Assembly: GCF_003324565.1 (NCBI RefSeq)
Contig: NZ_QOLA01000001.1
Coordinates: forward strand, 186,001-250,000
Source of the DNA: Streptomyces sp. SDr-06
GTDB lineage: Bacteria > Actinomycetota > Actinomycetes > Streptomycetales > Streptomycetaceae
DNA: 64,000 bases
Reading direction: 5' to 3'
Shown one piece after another: positions 46,353-53,679 of the stretch. The position numbers and the translations under genes are program-made. The stretch's first letter is position 1. Each line of letters opens with the position of its first letter. Under the pieces are notes generated by a model. It searched no databases. It was not told the DNA's origin and was given only the letters and a program-made list of their open reading frames with translations.

Positions 46353-46919
46353 TTACGCCAACCGATCTTGTCGATCGCGGGAGTTGTACACGACCTTGGA
46401 CGTTGTGCGGAGGTCTGCCGCGAAGATGGCGGACGCGGCTTTCAGTACCTCGTTGGCGTGCCTCAACTCCTCCACCTCGCGGCGCAGCCGGCGCAGTTCC
46501 TCGCGTTCGCGGCCGGACAGCGGGCCGTCGTCGCTCGGCGCGCGGCGGTCACGGGAAGCAGGGCCCGGCGGTGCGGCTCGGCCGCGTCCGGCGGCCGCGT
46601 GCGGAGGCTCGCCGCTGTGGGGTTCCCGGTGGTCGTAGAGGGCGGCGCGGGCTTCCAGTTCCTTGGTCACCCGGTGCCAGTGGCGCGTCCAGGTGGCGAT
46701 GTCGCCCTCGCAGGCCGCGACGTAGGCGCGGGTGACTTTGAGCGATGGCTTGTGCAAACCCCGGGCGGCCTCGGAGAGGGTGGCCACGGAGTAGTGCGCG
46801 CGTTTCGCCATCGCGCGGTAGGAGGGGTTGCCGGCCTGGCGCCTGAGGGTGCGCAAGCCGTGGGCGAATTCTTCCAGCGGTCCGGCCGTGGGGTCCAGTA
46901 ACCGCTCTGGCCTGGGCAT
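46353..46919 (-). CDS. Chimeric helix-turn-helix protein with IS3 OrfA-like coiled-coil end
   Basis: 188 aa from ATG 46919 after AGGGGG. The N-terminal 85 residues are an XRE-like helix-turn-helix (LEEFAHGLRTLRRQAGNPSYRAMAKRAHYS..LSEAARG) of the kind found at the start of many Streptomyces regulators. A Pro/Arg linker follows. The last 45 residues (REREELRRLRREVEELRHANEVLKAASAIFAADL, shown only in part here) match the leucine-zipper end of IS3 transposase OrfA. No transposase catalytic gene is adjacent. It lies between the two divergent operons and may regulate the cluster. Confidence 0.65.
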   Translation of the reverse strand: MPRPERLLDPTAGPLEEFAHGLRTLRRQAGNPSYRAMAKRAHYSVATLSEAARGLHKPSLKVTRAYVAACEGDIATWTRHWHRVTKELEARAALYDHREPHSGEPPHAAAGRGRAAPPGPASRDRRAPSDDGPLSGREREELRRLRREVEELRHANEVLKAASAIFAADLRTTSKVVYNSRDRQDRLA

Positions 46920-47327
46920 TTTACCCCCTGGGAAGTCGATCATCTCGATAGGAGCGCGCGATCGGGAGCCCGTGGGGTGGGCTGTTCGGCCACCTGCGGG
47001 CACAGCGGTGCGGCCCCGGTGGTTGACGTGGTCGGCGTACAACCTCCGGCAGGGGCCACTGTGGGCATTGGTACATGCCAGTGACATGCCGATCAAGTGA
47101 ACATCCGGCATTTCGAGCCATACACCGGCAGTGTCGGCTGATTTCCGGCGACCCCGCCCAAGGACTGACACCCTCCCGGCCTCGGCGTTCCGCTTCCGGC
47201 CACAACCCGGCGAGTTGTACGGGGCGCACCCTGTCTACGCCCCTGTACAACGGCCCTCCCTCGTGTACAACCGCGCGGCTCTGCAAGATCGGTCCACGTC
47301 AGGAGGTACGGCCGAAACGGACGGGAA
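46920..47327. other. 408-base divergent control region of the cluster
   Basis: This lies between the leftward helix-turn-helix gene and the rightward aminomutase gene. It contains no convincing open frame. It contains four copies of GTACAAC or its complement (see the separate entry). An AGGAGG lies at 47301-47306, well upstream of the chosen aminomutase start. Confidence 0.6.
47037..47271. promoter_or_regulatory. Four GTACAAC/GTTGTAC boxes
   Basis: Copies are at 47037-47043 (GTACAAC), 47214-47220 (GTTGTAC), 47245-47251 and 47265-47271 (GTACAAC). The last two sit in identical TGTACAAC octamers 20 bases apart, about two helical turns. The copy at 47214 begins an inverted repeat, GTTGTACGGGGCG against CGCCCC-T-GTACAAC (47214-47251) with one bulged T. 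They lie 57-291 bases upstream of the rightward operon start. Confidence 0.6.
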
Positions 47328-48743
47328 ATGGGTGGCGACGCGGTGGACCTGGACACAGCACGTGGCCAAGCGGAATCAGTACCGCCCGAGGGCATGTACG
47401 AGTACCGGCGCGGTGACCTGGTCGAGCCCGACTGGCGGCGCTTCCCCGGCTGGCGCGACGTCACCGACGCCGAATGGGCGGACCCGCAGTGGCAGCGCGC
47501 CCACTGTGTCAAGGACGCCAAGGGCCTGCGCGCGGTCGTCGGGGACCTGCTGGACGGGGAGTTCTACGCCGACTGGGAGCAGGACCGGCTGCATCGGGCG
47601 ACCATGTCGGTGCTGCTCCCCCCGCACATGCTGAACACCATCGCCCCGCACGTGGCCGGGGCCCGGCCCGGCGAGCTCACCAAGGCGTTCTACGACGACC
47701 CGGTGCGCCGGTACATGCTGCCCGTGTTCTCCGACCGCCACCCGGAATGGCCCTCGCACCCGATGGCGAGCCGGGACTCTCTGCACGAGCAGGACATGTG
47801 GGTGGTGGAGGGGCTCACTCACCGCTATCCCACCAAGGTCCTCGCCGAGCTGTTGTCGACCTGCCCGCAGTACTGCGGGCACTGCACGCGGATGGACCTG
47901 GTCGGCAACTCCACACCCCAGGTGACCAAGAGCAAGCTCCAGCTCAAACCGGTCGACCGGGCCGAGCGGATCCTCGCCCACCTGCGGGCCTCCCCCGGCA
48001 TCCGCGATGTGGTGGTGTCCGGCGGGGACTTGGCCAACCTCCCCTGGCCCCGCCTGGAGAATTTCATATCCGAGCTGCTGACGATCGACTCGATTCGGGA
48101 CATCCGGCTGGCCAGCAAGGCGTTGATCGGACTGCCGCAGTACTGGAACTCCGCGCCGGTGCTGGCCGGGATCGCCCGGGTCAGCGAGGTGGCCCGGGCG
48201 CGCGGGGTGCAGATCGCGCTGCACACCCACGCCAACGCGGCCCAGCAAGTGACCCCGCTGGTCGCGGAGGCGGCCCGGGCGCTGCTGGCCGCAGGACTGC
48301 GCGACGTACGCAACCAGGGCGTGCTGATGCGCGGGGTCAACGACACCGCGCACGAGCTGCTGGACCTGTGCTTCGCGCTCACCGATCACGCGGGTGTCAC
48401 GCCGTACTACTTCTACATGTGCGACATGATCCCGAACGCCGAGCACTGGCGGGTGCCGTTGCACCGGGCACAGCTGATGCAGCGTCAGATCATGGGCTAT
48501 CTGCCCGGGTTCGCCACCCCGCGCATCGTGTGCGACGTGCCGCTGGCCGGCAAGCGGTGGGTGGACCAGACCGACGCCTACGACCGGGACCTCGGCATCT
48601 CCCACTGGAGCAAGAGCTATCTGACGCCCCTGGAGGCGGCGGACCCGGACGCCCACAGCGGCTCGTACCACTACTACGACCCCATCGACACGCTGCCGCT
48701 GTCCGGGCAGCGGTGGTGGCAGGAGACCACCCGTCAAGGGTAG
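47328..48743 (+). CDS. KamA-family radical SAM enzyme, probable lysine 2,3-aminomutase
   Basis: 471 aa from ATG 47328; GTG 47343 and ATG 47394 are in-frame alternatives. The 4Fe-4S cysteines are C179, C183 and C186 in CPQYCGHC (CxxxCxxC). The VVSGGD segment and the GVLMRGVND loop are aminomutase features. The PLP lysine is likely in PLAGKRW near residue 405. The enzyme would convert L-lysine to beta-lysine using SAM and PLP. It heads the rightward operon, with capreomycidine-type genes next. Beta-lysine is the side chain of streptothricins and viomycin-type antibiotics. Confidence 0.88.
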   Translation: MGGDAVDLDTARGQAESVPPEGMYEYRRGDLVEPDWRRFPGWRDVTDAEWADPQWQRAHCVKDAKGLRAVVGDLLDGEFYADWEQDRLHRATMSVLLPPHMLNTIAPHVAGARPGELTKAFYDDPVRRYMLPVFSDRHPEWPSHPMASRDSLHEQDMWVVEGLTHRYPTKVLAELLSTCPQYCGHCTRMDLVGNSTPQVTKSKLQLKPVDRAERILAHLRASPGIRDVVVSGGDLANLPWPRLENFISELLTIDSIRDIRLASKALIGLPQYWNSAPVLAGIARVSEVARARGVQIALHTHANAAQQVTPLVAEAARALLAAGLRDVRNQGVLMRGVNDTAHELLDLCFALTDHAGVTPYYFYMCDMIPNAEHWRVPLHRAQLMQRQIMGYLPGFATPRIVCDVPLAGKRWVDQTDAYDRDLGISHWSKSYLTPLEAADPDAHSGSYHYYDPIDTLPLSGQRWWQETTRQG

Positions 48744-48762
48744 AAGGGACAGTCGCACAGCC

Positions 48763-49923
48763 ATGAGCAGTCTCCGTCCGCAGCGGGAAGAGCCTCCGGT
48801 CCTGGAGGAGTGGTACCGCCGGCATCTGAGCCCCGACGTCGTCGACATCAGTTCCAGCGGCGTCCATCCGTACACCTTCGCCGAGATACGCGACCTGTGC
48901 GGGATCCGCACGGAGGACCTCGACGCCGTCGTCATGGACGACAGCGTCTCCCAGGGCGGAGCGGGCATCCGGCAGGCGATCGCCGACCGCTACGCCGCCG
49001 GGGACGCCGACCGGGTGCTGGTCACCCACGGCTCCAGCGAGGCCATCGCCCTCACTCTGGGCACCCTGCTGCGGCCGGGCGACCGGGTGGTGGTCCAGGA
49101 GGGCATCTACCACTCCCTCGGCCACTACCCGCGGGCGGCGGGGTGCGAGGTGACGGTGCTGCCGGCCGGCGCCGTGCGGGACGGAGAGATCGACCCTGAG
49201 GTACTGGCCGCGCTGGTGACCGAGGGCACGGCCGCGGTCATCGTCAACTTCCCGCACAACCCGAGCGGGACCTCCCTCTCGCCGGACGGGCTGAAGGCTC
49301 TGCTCACGCGGGTCGCGGAGGCGGAGGCGCTGCTGGTCTGGGACGCGGCGACCGCCGAGATCGCGCACCGCTGGGAGGTGTTGCCGGACCCGGGCACCCT
49401 GTACCCGGACACGGTCTCCTACGGCACGTACTCCAAGACCTTCGGGCTGCCCGGCCTGCGGGTGGGCTGGGCCATCGCGCCGCCGGAACTGCTGCACGCC
49501 ACCTTCCCTCTGCGCGACCGGACCACGCTGTTCCTCTCGCCGCTGGTGGAGCTGATCGCCGAGCGGGCGATGCGGAACGCCGACCGGCTGATCGGACCGC
49601 GGGCGGAAGAGGCCGGGCGCAACCTCGGCCACCTGACAGAGTGGATGGCGGAGCACGAGGACCTGGTGCGGTGGACCCCGCCCGAGGGCGGGGTGTGCGC
49701 ACTGCCGGTGCTCCGGGAACTGGAACGGCCGGGCACGGCGCCGGGGGCGGTGGAACAGCTCTGCCGCGAACTGCTCGCCCGGCACCGGACGTTGCTGGTG
49801 CCCGGGACCGCCTTCGGGGCACCACACGGGGTGCGGCTCGGCTTCGGCGGCGGCGAAGCGGCCTTCCGGGCCGGGCTCGCGGAGCTGTCCGGATTCCTGC
49901 GCGAACGCGGGGCTGGGCGATGA
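48763..49923 (+). CDS. PLP enzyme resembling capreomycidine synthase (VioD/SttN type)
   Basis: 386 aa, 19 bases after the aminomutase. It has a fold-type I aminotransferase layout: HGSSEAIALTLG near residue 90, N166 in NFPHNPSGT, D194 in LVWDAATAE and the PLP lysine K225 in YSKTFGLPGLRVGW. The N-terminal ISSSGVHPYTFAEIRDLC and VVMDDSVSQGGAGIR segments match my memory of capreomycidine synthases, which cyclise 3-hydroxyarginine. The VioC-like hydroxylase two genes on supports this. A plain aminotransferase is the alternative. Confidence 0.82.
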   Translation: MSSLRPQREEPPVLEEWYRRHLSPDVVDISSSGVHPYTFAEIRDLCGIRTEDLDAVVMDDSVSQGGAGIRQAIADRYAAGDADRVLVTHGSSEAIALTLGTLLRPGDRVVVQEGIYHSLGHYPRAAGCEVTVLPAGAVRDGEIDPEVLAALVTEGTAAVIVNFPHNPSGTSLSPDGLKALLTRVAEAEALLVWDAATAEIAHRWEVLPDPGTLYPDTVSYGTYSKTFGLPGLRVGWAIAPPELLHATFPLRDRTTLFLSPLVELIAERAMRNADRLIGPRAEEAGRNLGHLTEWMAEHEDLVRWTPPEGGVCALPVLRELERPGTAPGAVEQLCRELLARHRTLLVPGTAFGAPHGVRLGFGGGEAAFRAGLAELSGFLRERGAGR

Positions 49924-51764
49924 GCGTGGCGGCGGCAGGGGCCGCGGAGAGCCGGCCGGGCCTTGCGGAGCCCGACTTCACGGCGCAGTGGGCGCGTTCG
50001 GTGCGCGACCGCGGGGATGCGCCCGCACTGGTGACCCCGGCGCGCGTGCTGACGTACAAGGCGATGGACCGGCTCACCGACGCGTGGGCGGCCTCGTTCG
50101 CCGGGCGCGGGGCGGGACCGGGTCAGCTCGTCGGCCTGGCCTTCGACGACCCGGCCCAGACGGTGCTGGGCATGGTCGCGGCGCTCAAGAGCGGGGCCGG
50201 GTTCACCGTGCTCGACGACCGGCTGCCGACGGCGGCGCGGTCGGCGCTGGTCCGCCGTACCGGTGCCGCCATCTGGGCCGGGGACGGGGACCACGCACCC
50301 GAAGGCGCCTACGTACCGGAGCCGGCAGGCCCCCACCGCGGTGGCGATCAGCGACAGGCCAGGAGCGACGACCTCGCGTATGTGCTCTTCACCTCGGGCT
50401 CCACCGGAGCGCCCAAGGGCACGGTCGTTGAGCGCGGTTCGCTCGGCCGGTTCGCGTCGGCGGTCGCCGAGCGGCTGGCACTGACCGGCGAGGACCGCTG
50501 GCTCCAAGTGGCCTCCCTCGGGTTCGACGTGGTCATCGAAGAGGTCTTCCCCGCCCTCGCGGCCGGCGCGGCGGTGGTCTGCAGGAGCGACACCCGCGCC
50601 CTGGACGCCGAGGAACTGCACGCTCTGCTGACGGCCACCGGCACCACCGTGGTGGAACTCTCCACCCAGTACTGGCTGGAGTACGCCCGCTGGCTCACCG
50701 AGCGGGACCTGGGCACGCCGCCCCGGCTGCGCACGGTGGTGGTGGGGGGCGAGCGGATGGACCCGGCGCCCTACCGGGAGTGGCAGCGCACGCAGTCGGC
50801 CGCCCTGGCCCATGTCTACGGCCTCACCGAATGCACCGTCAGTTCCACCCTGTACACCGGCCTGTTGCCGCGGGACGCCACCGAGGTGCCGCTCGGCACC
50901 CCGCTGCGGGACGTGGAGATCAGCGTACGGCGGGACGGGCGACCGGTGCCGGACGGCGAGACCGGGGAGATCTGCATCGGCGGCCCGCTGGTCGCCCGGG
51001 GCTTCCTTGACGACGAGGCCGCCACCGCACGCCGGTTCGTGCCGGACCCGCTCGCCGCCGGGCCGGCGGCCCGGATGTATGTGACCGGGGATCTGGGCCG
51101 CATCGATGACGACGGCCAACTCGTCTTCCTCGGACGGGTGGACGACCAGATCAAGATCCGCGGGCATCGGCTGGAGCCGGCCCGGGTGGAGCGAGCGCTG
51201 TGCGAGAGCCCGGAGGCGGGCCAGGCCGTGGTGTTCCCCGACCCGGACACCGGCACGGCGCTCTGGGCGTTCGTGGTGCCCGCCGACCCTCGGCAGGCCC
51301 CGCCGCCCGGGGAGGCCGTACGGCTCACCGGGGCGGACCGGGACGGCCTGGTGGCGCACCTGGCCGCGATGCTGCCCGACTGGGCGGTGCCGCGGGTGAT
51401 CCACCAGGTCTCCGTCCTGCCCAAGAATCCGCATGGCAAGGTCGACAAGCGGCTGCTCGCCGCATGGGCCCACATCGCGTCGACGCCCGCGCCGGCATCC
51501 CCCGCGCCGGTCGAAGGGCTCATGGACGAGCCCCTGCGGACGGTGCTCGGCCACTTCCGCGAGGTGTTGCAGGCCCCGGACCTAGGCCCCGACGACAACT
51601 TCTTCGACCATGGCGGCCAGTCCCTGCTCGCCATGCGTCTGCTCACGCGGCTCCGTGCGTCCTTCCCGGCCGCGGCCGGGATGCGCGCGAGCGCCCTCTT
51701 CACCTCCCCGACCTCCCGGCTGCTGAGCGACGCGCTCACCGCCGCCACCGCGCCGGGGCGCTGA
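49920..51764 (+). CDS. NRPS adenylation-carrier didomain (A-PCP)
   Basis: 614 aa; ATG 49920 overlaps the upstream stop (ATGA). The adenylation domain (about residues 25-520) has FTSGSTGAPKG, YGLTECT, YVTGDLG, DQIKIRGHRLE and NPHGKVDK. The carrier domain (about 540-610) has DNFFDHGGQSLLAM with the phosphopantetheine Ser. My hand-aligned specificity positions are D-V-E-E-V-G-V-V-S-K, again acidic at the third site. Its likely task is loading beta-lysine, matching the A-PCP protein of known streptothricin clusters. It differs in sequence from the two free-standing A proteins. Confidence 0.88.
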   Translation: MSVAAAGAAESRPGLAEPDFTAQWARSVRDRGDAPALVTPARVLTYKAMDRLTDAWAASFAGRGAGPGQLVGLAFDDPAQTVLGMVAALKSGAGFTVLDDRLPTAARSALVRRTGAAIWAGDGDHAPEGAYVPEPAGPHRGGDQRQARSDDLAYVLFTSGSTGAPKGTVVERGSLGRFASAVAERLALTGEDRWLQVASLGFDVVIEEVFPALAAGAAVVCRSDTRALDAEELHALLTATGTTVVELSTQYWLEYARWLTERDLGTPPRLRTVVVGGERMDPAPYREWQRTQSAALAHVYGLTECTVSSTLYTGLLPRDATEVPLGTPLRDVEISVRRDGRPVPDGETGEICIGGPLVARGFLDDEAATARRFVPDPLAAGPAARMYVTGDLGRIDDDGQLVFLGRVDDQIKIRGHRLEPARVERALCESPEAGQAVVFPDPDTGTALWAFVVPADPRQAPPPGEAVRLTGADRDGLVAHLAAMLPDWAVPRVIHQVSVLPKNPHGKVDKRLLAAWAHIASTPAPASPAPVEGLMDEPLRTVLGHFREVLQAPDLGPDDNFFDHGGQSLLAMRLLTRLRASFPAAAGMRASALFTSPTSRLLSDALTAATAPGR

Positions 51765-51845
51765 GCCGAACCAGCGCCTCTGCGGCGACGCCCTGTCCGC
51801 CAGGGCATCCCATCAGGTCACTCTTCCCACGTAACGAGAGTTGGC

Positions 51846-52868
51846 ATGTCGAACCACACCACCAGCTACACCCTCTCCCCCGACGAGGCGTCCGCCACCG
51901 CCGCCCTGGGCACCGAACTGGCTCGCGCCTACCCCTCCTTCAACGACCCCGTCCTGCTGCGCGACCTGCCGCACCTCGCGGCCCGGCTGCCGCTCGGGGT
52001 CCAGCATTTCCTGCGCGAGTTCAAGCTCGCCGACCGACAGGGCCACGTGGTGATCCGCGGCCACCACTTCGATCAGGACCGGATCGGCCCCACGCCCGCC
52101 CACTGGCGCGGCCGCGGCCGGCCCGGCCAGGAGTTCGCCGAGGAACTGCTGCTGATGCTCTACTCGGCGCTGTTGGGCGAGCCGTTCGGGTGGGCCACCC
52201 AGCAGGACGGGCACCTGGTGCACGACATCTTCCCGATCCGTCAGCACGAGAACGACCAGCTCGGGATGGGGAGCAAGGAGCTGCTCACCTGGCACACCGA
52301 GGACGCCTTCCACCCGTACCGCAGCGACTACCTGATCCTGGGCGCACTGCGCAATCCCGACCATGTACCCACCACGCTCGGCGAGTTGGACCTGTCCTCG
52401 CTCTCGGCGGAGGACATCGACATCCTCTTCGAGCCCCGCTTCTACATCGCCCCCGACGAATCGCACCTGCCCAAGAACAACACGATCACCTCGCCCGAGG
52501 AGGCGGCGCGGTTCTCCACCATCCAGCGGATGATCGACGAGCGTCCGCTGGGCGCGCTGCTGTACGGCTCACGCGTGGACCCGTACATGCGCCTGGACCC
52601 CTACTTCACCTCGGTGCCGGAGGAGGACCCGGAGGCGCGGCGCGCCTACGACGCCCTGTTCAAGGTGATCGACGCCGGGATGCGGGAGGTCGTCGCCGAC
52701 GAGGGCGACGTGCTCTTCATCGACAACCACCGCGCGGTGCACGGCCGGCTGCCCTTCACGGCGCGCTACGACGGCACCGACCGCTGGCTCAAGCGGGTCT
52801 GCGTCACCGCCGATCTGCGCCGCTCCCGAGAGATGCGGGCGACGGCCGACTCCCGGCTGCTGGGCTGA
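51846..52868 (+). CDS. Fe(II)/2-oxoglutarate oxygenase, VioC-like arginine beta-hydroxylase
   Basis: 340 aa from ATG 51846. The metal ligands are H150 and E152 (WHTEDAFHP), with H299 in DNHRAVHGR; R313 or R317 in RWLKR probably binds 2-oxoglutarate. The HxE form of the triad, in place of HxD, and the surrounding WHTEDAFHPYRSDYLILGALRN are typical of the VioC/SttL group that makes (3S)-hydroxyarginine. The product would feed the capreomycidine synthase at 48763. It starts 81 bases after the A-PCP gene in the same operon. Confidence 0.87.
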   Translation: MSNHTTSYTLSPDEASATAALGTELARAYPSFNDPVLLRDLPHLAARLPLGVQHFLREFKLADRQGHVVIRGHHFDQDRIGPTPAHWRGRGRPGQEFAEELLLMLYSALLGEPFGWATQQDGHLVHDIFPIRQHENDQLGMGSKELLTWHTEDAFHPYRSDYLILGALRNPDHVPTTLGELDLSSLSAEDIDILFEPRFYIAPDESHLPKNNTITSPEEAARFSTIQRMIDERPLGALLYGSRVDPYMRLDPYFTSVPEEDPEARRAYDALFKVIDAGMREVVADEGDVLFIDNHRAVHGRLPFTARYDGTDRWLKRVCVTADLRRSREMRATADSRLLG

Positions 52869-52874
52869 GCCGAC

Positions 52875-53609
52875 GTGTCCCTCACGCTCACCGACCTGTC
52901 GCGGGACCCCTGGCTGCGGACCGAGGTGGACCGGCTGATCGGGGCGAACATGCCGGAGTTCATGGGCTGGGAGTCCCCCGGCAACTGGCGCTGGCACGGC
53001 ATGTACGAGCAGTACCCGGTCCACCAGCTCTGCCTGGTGGACGAGGAGGGCCGGCTGGTGGCGGCGGCCAACGGACTCCCGGTCCGCTGGGACGGCACGC
53101 CCCAGGGCCTGCCGTCCGGCACCGACGAGGTGCTGGTCGAGGCCGTGGACCACGGGCGGCCGGAGCGGCCCGACGCGATCTGCATGCTGTCCGTCTCGGT
53201 GGATCCTGAACACCGGGCCGCGGGCCATGCCGAGCGGTTGCTGACCACCGTCCGGCAGATCGCCGCGGCCGACTGCCCGCGCGGCGTGATCATCCCCGTC
53301 CGTCCGACCCGCAAGCCCCGCTACCCGCTCATCCCGATCGAGCGGTACGCCGCCTGGCGCCGCCCCGACGGAAGCTGCTTCGACCCCTGGCTGCGCACCC
53401 ACCTTCAACTGGGCGCCCGGCAGCTCGGGTTCGCCCCTCAGTCGCTGGTCATCCGGCAGCCGGTGGCCCGCTGGGAAGCGGCCCTCGGGCACCCGCTGCC
53501 GGGGCCCGGCGACTATCCGCTCGCGGGCGGCCTTGTCCCCCTGCGGGTGGCGGACGACGGGTACGGCACGTACGCCGAGCCGAACGTCTGGGTCCATCAC
53601 GCGCCCTGA
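52875..53609 (+). CDS. GNAT-like acyltransferase of unknown substrate
   Basis: 244 aa from GTG 52875, 6 bases after the hydroxylase. The central strand and acetyl-CoA loop ICMLSVSVDPEHRAAGHAERLL resemble GNAT motif A. The N-terminal MPEFMGWESPGNWRWHGMYEQYP and the C-terminal third are unlike common acetyltransferases. In this operon it could modify an intermediate or acetylate the beta-lysine part for self-protection. The role is inference; the GNAT fold is moderately supported. Confidence 0.6.
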   Translation: MSLTLTDLSRDPWLRTEVDRLIGANMPEFMGWESPGNWRWHGMYEQYPVHQLCLVDEEGRLVAAANGLPVRWDGTPQGLPSGTDEVLVEAVDHGRPERPDAICMLSVSVDPEHRAAGHAERLLTTVRQIAAADCPRGVIIPVRPTRKPRYPLIPIERYAAWRRPDGSCFDPWLRTHLQLGARQLGFAPQSLVIRQPVARWEAALGHPLPGPGDYPLAGGLVPLRVADDGYGTYAEPNVWVHHAP

Positions 53610-53679
53610 CCCGCGCCCAGACCCTCACTTCCCGCCCGCTTTCCCTCTCACCCACACCTCACGAGCCACTGGAGAAACC

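Noticed and set aside
46353..47327. IS3-family insertion sequence at the cluster centre
   Set aside because: Only the coiled-coil end of OrfA is similar. There is no OrfB, and no terminal repeats or target duplication were seen.
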